DNA of 64,000 nt from JAYWDA01 sp043747555 (GCA_043747555.1 JAYTOY010000084.1:36094-100093), one strand, 5' to 3'; counted from the stretch's first letter, positions 52,022 to 60,879 are shown. The notes: a model not told the origin generated them from the sequence alone. Translations and numbers: made by a program.

Positions 52022-52411
52022 ATGCCAAAACAAACTGTAGCGCAGAACCACTTTCAGATTTCGGTCAAGATCACCTATGTGACTTCCGAATCCAAGCCGG
52101 AGCAGGGCTATCATTTTTTTTCGTATCATGTCGGTATTAAAAACTGTGGAAATTCGCCGGCACAGCTAGTTTCTAGGCATTGGACGATCACGGATGCTTT
52201 AGGTAGAACTGAAGAAGTTCGGGGGCCTGGAGTTGTTGGCTTGCAGCCACGAATTATGCCTGGCACCACGTTTGAATATGAAAGTGCATGTCCGCTTGCG
52301 ACCAGTGCAGGCAGCATGAAGGGCACCTATCAAATGGTGGGTGATGACGGCGAAAATTTTGCCATTGAGATTCCTGAATTTTATTTAATAGCGCCTCATG
52401 CTTTGCATTAG
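52022..52411 (+). CDS. apaG: ApaG protein
   Basis: The 129-residue Fn3-like ApaG fold is clear: LVSRHWTITDALGRTEEVRGPGVVG and PGTTFEYESACPLAT with GTYQMV. ApaG is tied to cobalt/magnesium and Ap4A metabolism in enterobacteria; its biochemistry is not settled. It is the second gene after the EEP protein. Confidence 0.95.
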   Translation: MPKQTVAQNHFQISVKITYVTSESKPEQGYHFFSYHVGIKNCGNSPAQLVSRHWTITDALGRTEEVRGPGVVGLQPRIMPGTTFEYESACPLATSAGSMKGTYQMVGDDGENFAIEIPEFYLIAPHALH

Positions 52412-52426
52412 TTTTTTCTATAGTAC

Positions 52427-52648
52427 TTAGATAGGCAATCGACGCCGCCGATAAGCTCGTCGCATTTGAATTATTTTATAGGTGCAGCCCAAAATCACAA
52501 ATGATGAAAGATAACTAATTTTAAAAAAAGTTTTATCAGGATGCAAAATCAGCGGCGCCACCAGTCCAAAAAGACTGGCTACAAAAAATAAAAAAGGACG
52601 CGCTTCATAGTAATCCTTTTTTTGATGATTTAAATTAATATGCTTCAT
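52427..52648 (-). CDS. Small membrane protein
   Basis: A 73-residue ORF with two membrane helices (about 19-36 and 45-59) and a basic C-terminus (RRAYRRRR). AGAGG lies before the ATG. It is convergent with apaG. No family recognised; the helices and ribosome-binding site support it. Confidence 0.55.
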   Translation of the reverse strand: MKHINLNHQKKDYYEARPFLFFVASLFGLVAPLILHPDKTFFKISYLSSFVILGCTYKIIQMRRAYRRRRLPI

Positions 52649-52769
52649 GTTTTACCTCTAGTATGAGGAGATCGGTGCAAAATTCGAGCGCAGAACTTTT
52701 CAAGCCAGATCTGATATCGTCAATTTGACCAAATTTGATCATCATTCTTTAGCCAACTGACCAAGAAAC

Positions 52770-54131
52770 TTATGACAGTTTCAATTTGAGCCATTCCGCA
52801 ATTTTAGGTGGCACCATCTTTTCCCAAGCAGGATCCTTTTTTTCCATCAAATTCCGAACTTCATTAGAGTGATGATAAATTCCAGTTTCATCACAGCCTG
52901 AAATATCTGTGATTTGTTGCAGATCTAAAAAGTGTGAATACAAATGGCTCATTTTAAGTGGCGGATGGTAGGTTTTCGCTGTCTGACATAATTGTTCAGT
53001 TTTGTAAGGATAAATAAAAAGTTTAGTTTTCGAATCTAGAAGCTTCCCTAAACCTTCCATGATTCCGCCCTCAAGATTTTTATAATGGGATTCATCAAAA
53101 ATCTTTGAAAGTTTTGAAGCCTCCATAACAATGGCCATCGGCTGATCTGTGTACTTCCGAAAAAATCTTTTGAGTTGGTAGAAAAGATGAAACTGAGAAA
53201 CAAGAGGTTTGAATCCTAACTTCGAAATCATTTCAATGCGGGTGATGTAGTCATCTAGATTCAAATTTTCCTTTGCGGGTATTGTAATTTCAAGAATAGG
53301 GATGATTTCAGAGGAACCAACTTCTTTCTTTAATTGCTCAAGTCCTTTTTCTAAGACATCTAAATGGGTTTTTGTCAGTGGTTTGTAGCTGCCACGCTGA
53401 AAAAGCAATGCTTTGCCGTGAATTGTATCGGCGATATTTAAAATATCAAGTTGGTCATCAAAAAGAACTGCCTCTGAAACGCCGCGAGCCACTAAGCTTA
53501 AATTCATCCGGCGATTATCAAAATGGGCTAAGTCAGGTCCAGCAAACTTTAAAACATCTATTACCAGCTGATCTTTTTTTAGATTTTCTATCAGATTATC
53601 AATAAAATATTCAGGATTTTCCAGATGATAAAAGGCGGCATCTAATAAATTAACACCTAATACGCCCAATGCTTCTTGCTGTTGAATACGCAAGCGATCC
53701 ATCATACGGACATGTAAAATAATTGTATTTGAAGGACCGTTGGGACTTTTTTGAAACTGCACTCCCATCCAACCATGACATCTTGGCGTTTCTGGTGAGC
53801 CTGTGGCCACCGTATTTGCAAAAGCAAAGAAGTTTGTTTTATCGCCGCGGTGAGTGGCCAGTCGCCGCTGCAAAAGAGCGTACTCTTTATCTAACATTTT
53901 CATCAATCGAGACTCAACAACATAGCGGCCAGACTTTTCACGGCCATAAATTTCGTCGCTATAAATCATATCGTAAGCAGACATCGTTTTTGCAATCGTT
54001 TGCGAAGCCCGGCCCGCTAAGAAAAAATGTCGGGCCACCTCTTGTCCTGCGCCAATTTCTGCGAAGGCTCCGTAACGCTCAAGATCTTGATTAATTTGTA
54101 ATGCCTTAGCAAGGGTCGTTCGATTATCCAT
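52770..54131 (-). CDS. Conserved protein of unknown function, 453 residues
   Basis: No signal peptide or membrane helix. Strong blocks such as FAEIGAGQEVARHFFLAG, CHGWMGVQFQ, QQQEALGVLGVNLLDAAFYH and LLFQRGSYKPLT match a widespread bacterial family that I recall as lacking a proven function and carrying inconsistent database labels. It is the second gene after a DUF502 membrane protein, overlapping it by eight bases. Confidence 0.75.
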   Translation of the reverse strand: MDNRTTLAKALQINQDLERYGAFAEIGAGQEVARHFFLAGRASQTIAKTMSAYDMIYSDEIYGREKSGRYVVESRLMKMLDKEYALLQRRLATHRGDKTNFFAFANTVATGSPETPRCHGWMGVQFQKSPNGPSNTIILHVRMMDRLRIQQQEALGVLGVNLLDAAFYHLENPEYFIDNLIENLKKDQLVIDVLKFAGPDLAHFDNRRMNLSLVARGVSEAVLFDDQLDILNIADTIHGKALLFQRGSYKPLTKTHLDVLEKGLEQLKKEVGSSEIIPILEITIPAKENLNLDDYITRIEMISKLGFKPLVSQFHLFYQLKRFFRKYTDQPMAIVMEASKLSKIFDESHYKNLEGGIMEGLGKLLDSKTKLFIYPYKTEQLCQTAKTYHPPLKMSHLYSHFLDLQQITDISGCDETGIYHHSNEVRNLMEKKDPAWEKMVPPKIAEWLKLKLS

Positions 54132-54744
54132 TTTTTCCCTCGGTCGGAATGGTGATTTGATCAGCTTTCACCCAGCCGGTGATAGCTAAGCTCATGGCCT
54201 TTTCAATTGGAATATCCAGTGGAGTTAAGGCCGAAGTAGGAAGAAGAAAAGTAAATCCTCCAAGGCCGTAACTTAAAGGAAAAAAAACGGCCACGTGGTC
54301 TTGGGTGTGGGGACCGAATGCAGAAATATCTTTAAACGTTTCTCTGGTGACCAGACCCATCGCTTTTGGACCATTTGGAGAAAGTTGTGCTAGAACAACG
54401 CTTTTAATATTGCCTGAACCTTTTTTGGAAAATAAATTCATTAAGTCGCGGAGCGGAGAGTAAATCGCTTTAAAAAGCGGCACCCCTAAGAGCCTTAGTT
54501 CGATAGTTCCAAGTAAGCTTTTAACCAGCAAATTATTCAATAAAAGTCCAAAGATAAAAATGAGTAGTATCGTTAAGAGCGAGCCATAACCAGGGATATA
54601 ATTTTCCGTTCCAAGAACTTGGCGAAGAATGGACCCTAGCGCGTTTTCAACAATCAAAAGTCCCGCATATAAAATGTAAATCGTCACAGCGATAGGCAGC
54701 AAAGTGATAAGTCCACGGAAAAAAATTTGTCGTATGTTTTGCAT
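54124..54744 (-). CDS. DUF502-family membrane protein
   Basis: Two membrane helices (about residues 8-30 and 52-75) and the family pattern FRGLITLLPIAVTIYI...YIPGYGSLLTILLIFIFGLL (two separate parts) define DUF502, whose function is unknown. It overlaps the following 453-residue gene, so they are one operon. Confidence 0.9.
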   Translation of the reverse strand: MQNIRQIFFRGLITLLPIAVTIYILYAGLLIVENALGSILRQVLGTENYIPGYGSLLTILLIFIFGLLLNNLLVKSLLGTIELRLLGVPLFKAIYSPLRDLMNLFSKKGSGNIKSVVLAQLSPNGPKAMGLVTRETFKDISAFGPHTQDHVAVFFPLSYGLGGFTFLLPTSALTPLDIPIEKAMSLAITGWVKADQITIPTEGKNG

Positions 54745-54863
54745 ACGGAAAGTGTATCACCCTGAGGCGTCGGGATCATCCAAAACGTTCAACTCGTAGA
54801 AATCGACATTTTACTTAAGATTCCAGACTTAGGTCCGATAAGTTTACTATCCAGGAGTTGTTT

Positions 54864-56732
54864 TTGAATCAACGCGCAAGATTGGTTTCAATATCTTCGT
54901 TTTTGTTTTCGCTGATCGCACTCGCTCAGGACCCTGAAGTCGTGCCTGGAGAGTATATTGTAAAATTCCGAGGTGGAACAACGTCCTCGCAAGTTCATAA
55001 TAAAATTCAAGGGAAAGCGCAGATGAAGGGTGCCTTCAACGAAGGGCATTCTTTCCATCTAAAATTTGACCCCAAGGATGCGGTCAGTGTCGAAGCTTTA
55101 AAACATGATCCAGAAGTTGAATATATCGAGCCCAATTTTGTCCTCCATCCTGCAACTGAAGATAACCCAGGAGTTATTTTATCTTCAGTGCCTCGCGAGG
55201 GTGTCGAGCGGCCAAGTGGCTTAACGGATCAAGCTGTCACGGCTCAAAGTGGTGGGGTTTACGATCAGTCCGGGGCTAACGTGCATACCACAGAAGCCTG
55301 GGCGGCCTCGCTTCCTTACGCTGTTAATAACAGGCCAATTGTTGCAATCATCGATACAGGACTTGATTCCTCACATACAGTTTTCAATCAGTCGCGATCC
55401 GTGTGGACAAATCCTCAAGAAATTCCAGGTAACGGTATAGATGATGATTTTAATGGCTACGTCGATGACGTCAACGGTTGGAATTTTATTAGAAACTCGG
55501 CCAACTTTTTTGATGATCAGGGGCATGGCACCCATGTCGCAGGAATTGTTTTGGGTGCAACCATGGATATTTTAAAAGCCCCGCCGCTAGATTTTGCAAA
55601 AATTCAGATTATGCCTTTGAAATTTTTAGATTCAAATGGAAGTGGCGCGACGTCGAATGCTATTGCGGCTTTATATTACGCGGTTAACAATGGCGCGCGG
55701 GTTATCAACTGCTCTTGGGGAGGAAGTTCCTACTCTCGAGCCTTACATGAAGCGATCACATACGCTTACTCGCATGGAGTTCTGGTTGTCACGGCGGCGG
55801 GTAACTACAGCCGTAATAACGATTCAATTGATATGTACCCCGCCAATTATGATGTTCCAAGTAACCTCTCAGTGGCAGCTTCAAATGATTATGATTATTT
55901 AGCTAGTTTTTCCAACTTTGGAGTCAGCACTGTTCCTGTGAGCAGTCCTGGAGTTTTAATTTACAGTACGATTCCTGGTGGAACTTATGGTCTGATGTCA
56001 GGCACTTCGATGGCAGCGCCATTTGTCGCAGGAGCGGCCGCACTTTCTTTGCGCGAAGCCCCTCAACTGTCAGGGTATCAACTTAAAGGTTTAATACTAA
56101 GTTCTGCAACACGCGTCACTCAGCTGAATAGTAAAGTCGGGACCAGTGGTCGAATTGATTCATTAAGTTTTATCTCCGCAGCGAAAGCTCAGAGTTTAGC
56201 CATCGCAAGCCAACCAAATTATGTCCCGTCATTTAAGGCTGAGCGAAGTGTTGCCAGCGAATCCTCGTCCGTTGACAAAGCGGCAGGTTGCGGGTTGCTG
56301 GGAGCGATTGAAACTTTAGGCCCTGGCGGCGGTTCCTTTTCAAATATGAGCTGGCTTGCGATCTTTTTATTAATACCCGTGATGTTATGGTTTGGATTGC
56401 GGCAAAAAAGTCCTCCATCAAGAAGAAAGTATGATCGGTTTCGAATGAGCTCGTCTGTGAAAGTCATGTTGGGTGACCGAGAACTGACGGGTCAAATGCA
56501 AACCATTTCAATGGGTGGTTTAAGTTTTAATGCCGACGAGGCCTTAGAAAAAGGTCATAGTGTTACGATGAAAATATCCAGCCCCGACGGAAAAGATCTT
56601 GTCGAAGTCGAAGGCCGAATCGTTTGGAGTGAAGAGAGTAAAAATTATGGAGTTCAGTTTGCTCAAACTAAAATTTCTGTTCTTGATAAAATTAATAATT
56701 GGACAAGGGGCTTAGCGCGCGCCGCCAATTAG
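54864..56732 (+). CDS. Subtilisin-like (S8) protease fused through one membrane helix to a PilZ domain
   Basis: A signal peptide (about residues 1-22) is followed by an I9-like propeptide (28-95), a full S8 domain with D164 (AIIDTGLD), H221 (HGTHVAG), N314 and S382 (GTSMAAP), a GPGGGS linker, one helix (496-513) and a C-terminal PilZ domain (about 518-615). The PilZ part has R521-x3-R525 and TISMGG at 547-552, the SxxG part of the c-di-GMP motif with Thr in place of the usual Asp/Asn. Topology puts the protease outside and PilZ in the cytoplasm. I start at TTG 54864, six bases after AGGAG; TTG 54858 touches that site. Confidence 0.9.
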   Translation: MNQRARLVSISSFLFSLIALAQDPEVVPGEYIVKFRGGTTSSQVHNKIQGKAQMKGAFNEGHSFHLKFDPKDAVSVEALKHDPEVEYIEPNFVLHPATEDNPGVILSSVPREGVERPSGLTDQAVTAQSGGVYDQSGANVHTTEAWAASLPYAVNNRPIVAIIDTGLDSSHTVFNQSRSVWTNPQEIPGNGIDDDFNGYVDDVNGWNFIRNSANFFDDQGHGTHVAGIVLGATMDILKAPPLDFAKIQIMPLKFLDSNGSGATSNAIAALYYAVNNGARVINCSWGGSSYSRALHEAITYAYSHGVLVVTAAGNYSRNNDSIDMYPANYDVPSNLSVAASNDYDYLASFSNFGVSTVPVSSPGVLIYSTIPGGTYGLMSGTSMAAPFVAGAAALSLREAPQLSGYQLKGLILSSATRVTQLNSKVGTSGRIDSLSFISAAKAQSLAIASQPNYVPSFKAERSVASESSSVDKAAGCGLLGAIETLGPGGGSFSNMSWLAIFLLIPVMLWFGLRQKSPPSRRKYDRFRMSSSVKVMLGDRELTGQMQTISMGGLSFNADEALEKGHSVTMKISSPDGKDLVEVEGRIVWSEESKNYGVQFAQTKISVLDKINNWTRGLARAAN

Positions 56733-56780
56733 GGGAATTTTACCTCGGGTAAAAAAGCCCATTCTACTTCTAAATTACCC

Positions 56781-56810
56781 AAAAGGGTCCTAATTGATAA
56801 GGGCCCTTTT
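56781..56810 (+). terminator. Intrinsic terminator
   Basis: AAAAGGGTCC and GGGCCCTTTT form a 10-bp stem (one G-U) with a ten-base loop, ending in TTTTCTC. It separates the PilZ protease from the next operon. Confidence 0.85.
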
Positions 56811-56891
56811 CTCATTTGGCACTGTCGTTGCTGCTTTAATCGCTAAAACTCAATCGCATGTACGCGGCGAGACAACGCAAGGGAGATGCTT

Positions 56892-57290
56892 ATGAAGAAG
56901 TTCTTAATGACAATATCTATGTTAATGTTTGGAGGGTTGAGTCTGGCCGCTGCAGATGGTGCGCAAGCACCTGACGAGCGAGAAGTTATGGTTGCCATCA
57001 ACGAAGCTTTTGTTCCTGGGGGCTTCGATATTAACTCTGAAGTGTTTGTCGTAGCCAGCGGAATATTTCCCAATGGATGTTATCGTTGGAAAGGTGCAGA
57101 AGTGAACGCGCCAACAAGCACATTGCATGAGATCAAAGCGATGGCGACAGTGAAGCAGGGAATGTGCTTGATGGTCCTCGTTCCTTTTAATAAGGAGATC
57201 CGCTTAGGAAAATTTGTTCAGGGCGAACACACACTTCGATTCTTAAATGGCGATGGCACCTTTTTAGAGAAGAAAATCGTTATTGAATAG
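56892..57290 (+). CDS. Small secreted protein
   Basis: I use ATG 56892, seven bases after GGGAG; ATG 56886 touches that site. A signal peptide is followed by about 110 residues with a cysteine pair (NGCYRW, GMCLM) and beta-rich pattern ending in KKIVIE. No family recognised. It starts a four-gene set (to 59384) whose second member is a metalloprotease, so an inhibitor or chaperone role is possible but unsupported. Confidence 0.75.
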   Translation: MKKFLMTISMLMFGGLSLAAADGAQAPDEREVMVAINEAFVPGGFDINSEVFVVASGIFPNGCYRWKGAEVNAPTSTLHEIKAMATVKQGMCLMVLVPFNKEIRLGKFVQGEHTLRFLNGDGTFLEKKIVIE

Positions 57291-57313
57291 AATCGATCTT
57301 CAGAAGGATGACC

Positions 57314-58681
57314 ATGAGAAGATTTCTGATTTTATTTTTATTGGCCGCCTCATGCTCAAAGGAGTCCTACAAAATGAGTTCCGTCGATTGGAGCTCAGAT
57401 TCAGGACAGGCGTTAAGCCCGGAAATGAAAAATATTCCGGGTGAAGATATTTCGGTGGTTCAGTCAAAATATGGGCAAGTCGAAATACAAAATCAAGAAA
57501 TCGATGGCATTGAAGTCGACGGCGCATATGTTAAAAAAATTAAGGATTCAGGGGGGCGTCTGACGCGCCTCCAAGCCCAATATGAATTAAGGAACATTTC
57601 AATTTTTCAAAAGGCACGATGGACTGTGGCTCGTAAAAATAAATTTTTTGTTTTAAAAGCGCTGCGTGGAAAAAATCAAAATCTTGAAAACAAAGAAATA
57701 AAAAGTTTTGATTTGAAACTTATTTCAAATAAAGACCGCTTAACGCCTCAGTGGTTTTTAAAATATTATGACTCTAACGGCGAGCTTTGGGAGAGCATAT
57801 TTTCTTTCAAGCTCAACCAAATTTCGAATTCACGTCTTGGTTCAGAATATGACGTGACGCCAGCTTGGGTGTTTCCGAAGGGTCCAAAATATGGTGATCT
57901 TCAACAGGTGTACTTGACGAATTTAACAAAAGGCGATGAGCTGATTTCCAAGCTTTTAAAAGTGACTTCCGCTGACAATACAAAAATTCGGGTCAGTGGT
58001 GAACCCCTCCAATTTACGACAAGCGATCATCGGTTTGATCAGTTGCAGTCTTTTTATTTATCGCAAAAAACACTAGACTGGTTTGCAAAAATATTTAGCG
58101 TGGAATACCCCAGCATGTTGGACCTCCAAATTAATGTTGGCGCCCCAGAAAAAACCAATACGGCTTTTTATTATCAAGGCCATGTTCGCTTAGGAATGGG
58201 GGATGACATTATTTATAGTAAAATTCCTTGGGATCCGTCCATTGTCACCCACGAGAGTGCTCATTTTATTATCGATTTGTTGGCGCATCTTCCGTTTGAA
58301 GGCCAAGGTGGATCTTTGAATGAAGCTTTCGCAGACTATTTTGCAGCTTCCATATTAGATAATCCGTTACTGGGGGAAGCCTCCTATTTGCCAGCCCCCT
58401 TTAAAAGAAGAATCGATTTGAAAAAGAAATTTTCTGAAATGACGGGTGGCCTTTATGCAGATAGTCTTATCGTCAGCTCGCTTCTGTGGGAATTAAACAA
58501 GAAATTAGGATCTGAGAAGGGCTGGATGCTGGCTTTTAAAACATTGCAGAACTTAAATCCTCAAAGTAATTTTATTTTATTTAAAGCAGAGCTAGTGAAG
58601 CAGGCACGGCTTTCTCTTGAATTGCCAGACCAGGTGAAGCTTTCAAATATTTTGCGCGAAAGAGATTGGGATTCGGAATGA
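57314..58681 (+). CDS. Lipoprotein zinc metalloprotease, thermolysin-like
   Basis: From ATG 57314 (AAGGA six bases upstream) the lipobox LLAASC gives Cys14. The zinc site is H313-ESA-H317 and the third ligand E337 in GSLNEAFADYFA, the gluzincin arrangement of thermolysin-type enzymes. The N-terminal 220 residues look like an inhibitory propeptide with a FTP-like pattern. The mature enzyme is tethered to a membrane and would digest proteins in the periplasm or outside. It overlaps the next start by four bases. Confidence 0.88.
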   Translation: MRRFLILFLLAASCSKESYKMSSVDWSSDSGQALSPEMKNIPGEDISVVQSKYGQVEIQNQEIDGIEVDGAYVKKIKDSGGRLTRLQAQYELRNISIFQKARWTVARKNKFFVLKALRGKNQNLENKEIKSFDLKLISNKDRLTPQWFLKYYDSNGELWESIFSFKLNQISNSRLGSEYDVTPAWVFPKGPKYGDLQQVYLTNLTKGDELISKLLKVTSADNTKIRVSGEPLQFTTSDHRFDQLQSFYLSQKTLDWFAKIFSVEYPSMLDLQINVGAPEKTNTAFYYQGHVRLGMGDDIIYSKIPWDPSIVTHESAHFIIDLLAHLPFEGQGGSLNEAFADYFAASILDNPLLGEASYLPAPFKRRIDLKKKFSEMTGGLYADSLIVSSLLWELNKKLGSEKGWMLAFKTLQNLNPQSNFILFKAELVKQARLSLELPDQVKLSNILRERDWDSE

Positions 58682-59139
58682 CACTTAAATGCGGGGCTAT
58701 AGTATTTTGTTTTATGGTCAGCGTACCCTCGATGGCATCCATTGATCAGGGAGATCTTTTTGGAAATTGGTTATTTTATAAGATGATTTACAAAGGTGAA
58801 TTGATGGATCCGTTAAACCCACAGCTTGTCATGACCTTTAATTTTCAAGACAACGGCCAAAATACATTATCCTTTCACCGCACGGATGAGGAAGGCTTTT
58901 GTGAACGTACGGCATTATGGTTTTATAACCGCGAAAAACAAGAGCTGCACCAACATGTGACCTGGGCTAACGTGAAAAATCGCGCGGACTGTAATGCCGA
59001 TCCAGATTTTCAAGTTGGCCATGAAAGTTTTTCGCCTTTTAAGCTAGAAAATGATCAACTTTATTTAACGGTTCCTTTAGCGGATGAAAAGGTTGTTCTG
59101 GTTTGGAAGCGGCTGCCTTCGCCCCAGAAGGAATTATGA
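58678..59139 (+). CDS. Secreted protein downstream of metalloprotease
   Basis: ATG 58678 overlaps the previous TGA. A signal peptide (MTLKCGAIVFCFMVSVPSMA) precedes a beta-rich lipocalin-like domain: the pattern GDLFGNWLFYKM near the start recalls lipocalin-type or DUF-type barrels, and two cysteines can pair (FCERT, ADCNAD). Unknown function. An upstream TTG 58666 would add four residues. Confidence 0.7.
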   Translation: MTLKCGAIVFCFMVSVPSMASIDQGDLFGNWLFYKMIYKGELMDPLNPQLVMTFNFQDNGQNTLSFHRTDEEGFCERTALWFYNREKQELHQHVTWANVKNRADCNADPDFQVGHESFSPFKLENDQLYLTVPLADEKVVLVWKRLPSPQKEL

Positions 59140-59384
59140 AAGCCTCAAAAACCTTTTTAAAAATCATTATTTTGTTTATTCCTGGGGGTCTTTTTGCTCA
59201 AAGCTCGACGCCCATTGATTGGCCGAAGGTGCAGCCTTTAAAAAAGCAAAGCCAGAAGCAAAGGCAGGTCCAAATTCGAAAAGAGGATCCTTCCGATCTT
59301 CCAAGAAATGATATTATGCCATTGGATCCAAGTATGGCTCCGACACCTGGGACACCACACCCGGCCCCGGCCATAACCAAATAG
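59136..59384 (+). CDS. Small secreted proline-rich protein
   Basis: ATG 59136 has AAGGA upstream and overlaps the previous stop. An 82-residue product has a signal peptide (through FAQ) and a short disordered tail rich in Gln, Lys and Pro (PTPGTPHPAP). Last gene of the metalloprotease operon. It is probably real by its coupling, but its role is unknown. Confidence 0.6.
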   Translation: MKASKTFLKIIILFIPGGLFAQSSTPIDWPKVQPLKKQSQKQRQVQIRKEDPSDLPRNDIMPLDPSMAPTPGTPHPAPAITK

Positions 59385-59639
59385 CTCGAATGAGGCCGGC
59401 GACCTGGAAGCTGGATTTAAATACGTTAAATACTTTCCTAGGCTTTCGGCCCTGAAGCTTCAGCTTGGATTTACATTTTAGAAATTCACCGAAGCCAAGT
59501 ATCAAGTTGTCTTAGTATTAGCTTGGAGGGCCGCCGTTTGTTTCAAGATGAGACAAAATGAGTGTATTCCTTGGGCCCTCTTGAAAGATGAGGGAAACTA
59601 ATAAGACAAAGTCCGGACGGCATCTTAGAGGGAGGCACA
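59385..59639. other. Leader region upstream of spoVG
   Basis: These 255 bases hold the perfect 12-base palindrome CTGAAGCTTCAG (59452-59463) and several short dyads such as CCTCTTGAAAGATGAGG. No gene and no clear promoter. A structured leader for spoVG is possible. Confidence 0.4.
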
Positions 59640-59957
59640 GTGAAAATCACCGAGGTCAAAGTCTTCCCCGTCAACGAAGATAGGCTTAAGGCCTACATTT
59701 CAATCACAATTGACGAGTGCTTCGTTGTTCGCGATCTTAAGATCATTCAGGGACCCAGTGGCCTTTTTGTGGCTATGCCCAGTAAGAAGCGCAAAGACGG
59801 GCAGTTCCGCGATATCGCCCACCCCTTAAACCAAGAAACGCGGGCATTGATCGAAGATATGGTTTTTGAAGCCTATGAAAACTTGCTCCGCGAAAGTGGA
59901 GAGTCATCAGAACCCCTTCAGAGGCAAAAAGCACCTGGCTCGCGAAGCCAAGATTAA
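59640..59957 (+). CDS. spoVG: SpoVG RNA/DNA-binding regulator
   Basis: The 105-residue protein matches SpoVG across ITEVKVFP, RLKAYISITIDECFVVRDLKII and FVAMPSKKRKDGQFRDIAHP. SpoVG is a site-specific nucleic-acid-binding regulator found far outside sporulators. It starts at GTG with GGGAGG eight bases upstream. A disordered tail (about 20 residues) follows the core. Confidence 0.96.
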   Translation: MKITEVKVFPVNEDRLKAYISITIDECFVVRDLKIIQGPSGLFVAMPSKKRKDGQFRDIAHPLNQETRALIEDMVFEAYENLLRESGESSEPLQRQKAPGSRSQD

Positions 59958-60065
59958 AAATTAAGCATATTTTTATCGTGGTGACAGTTGTGACGCGCCA
60001 TAACTTCACCGCTGAATCGCTTGCCCTCGGTCACGAAATTCCTTAATTTCGATCTCTGATTCCAT

Positions 60066-60141
60066 TGGGGTGTCGTCAAGTTGGTAAGACAACAGATTTT
60101 GATTCTGTCATTCGCAGGTTCGAGTCCTGCCACCCCATCCA
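60066..60141 (+). tRNA. tRNA-Gln (TTG anticodon)
   Basis: The 5' acceptor arm TGGGGTG (60066-60072) pairs with CACCCCA (60131-60137). The anticodon arm ACAGA-TTTTGAT-TCTGT gives anticodon TTG (60099-60101), reading CAA. The T-arm contains GGTTCGAGTCC, and the CCA end is encoded (60139-60141). A short ORF drawn over it is false. It is followed by a HEPN/MNT pair after 37 bases. Confidence 0.97.
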
Positions 60142-60178
60142 ATTTCTCCTGCAACCCATATTTTGTACAAGGGGTGTG

Positions 60179-60574
60179 ATGAGTACGACAGTCGAAGAGC
60201 TTTCAAAAGCGATCCAGTCATTAAAAATTTCAAGAGATCTTTTAACGAATGCTATAGCTACAGAGCCCAACAATATTGAACTTCATAAATTATTACGTGA
60301 CGGTAGTATTCAGCGCTTTGAATTTTGTATCGAACTTTCTTGGAAAGTTTCAATGAAGGTGCTTGGTTTAACAGTACTGGCGCCAAATCCTGCAATACGT
60401 GATATGGCTAGAAACAATCTGATTGACGATCCTCAACTCTGGTTTGATTTCTTAACAGCAAGAAATAAAACATCACATACTTACGACGAAGAAGTCGCAA
60501 AAGTAGTTTATGCAGAAGTTGAAAGGCTGATCCCAGAGATTGAACAGCTGATCAGTCGATTGAAAAAAAGCTAA
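60179..60574 (+). CDS. HEPN-domain toxin-type protein (HI0074-like)
   Basis: The 131-residue helical protein has the HEPN RNase signature RNKTSH (R-x4-H) in FLTARNKTSHTYDEEVA. AGGGG precedes ATG 60179. HEPN proteins paired with minimal nucleotidyltransferases form type VII-like toxin-antitoxin systems, where the transferase adds AMP to silence the HEPN RNase. The next gene is just such a transferase, overlapping by one base. It sits directly downstream of tRNA-Gln. Confidence 0.9.
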   Translation: MSTTVEELSKAIQSLKISRDLLTNAIATEPNNIELHKLLRDGSIQRFEFCIELSWKVSMKVLGLTVLAPNPAIRDMARNNLIDDPQLWFDFLTARNKTSHTYDEEVAKVVYAEVERLIPEIEQLISRLKKS

Positions 60575-60879
60575 TGAAATACGGTCTCACAGAACAAGAA
60601 ATTCAAGTTCTAAATAAAAAAATTATTCAGCCGTTAAAAAAATACAAAGCTCAGGTTTATCTTTTTGGTTCAAGAGCCAATGGCAAATTTAAAAAATTCT
60701 CTGACATTGATATTTTGTACGTATCAAAAGAATCATGCCCTGTGCCTGCGAGTGTTATATCTCAAATTATTATCGATATCGAGGACTCGGAGTTCGCGTA
60801 TAAAGTGGATTTAGTCAGTTCAAAGGAATTAGCTAAAAGCTATGAAGAAAATGTGAACCGAGAAAAAATCGAGCTTTAA
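60574..60879 (+). CDS. Minimal nucleotidyltransferase (MNT antitoxin)
   Basis: The 101-residue protein has the catalytic motif GSRANGKFKKFSDIDI (GSx10DxD). It probably AMPylates the HEPN partner encoded upstream (stop TAA and start ATG share an A). HEPN upstream of MNT is the common order in these pairs. Confidence 0.92.
   Translation: MKYGLTEQEIQVLNKKIIQPLKKYKAQVYLFGSRANGKFKKFSDIDILYVSKESCPVPASVISQIIIDIEDSEFAYKVDLVSSKELAKSYEENVNREKIEL

Noticed and set aside
52770..54131. Calling the 453-residue protein a TonB-dependent receptor or a nucleotide adenylyltransferase
   Set aside because: It has no signal peptide, no barrel pattern and no nucleotidyltransferase motif; such labels seem to be carried-over errors for this family.
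60065..60178. N-terminal extension of the HEPN ORF over the tRNA
   Set aside because: The bases form a complete tRNA-Gln; the HEPN protein has a proper start with AGGGG at 60179.
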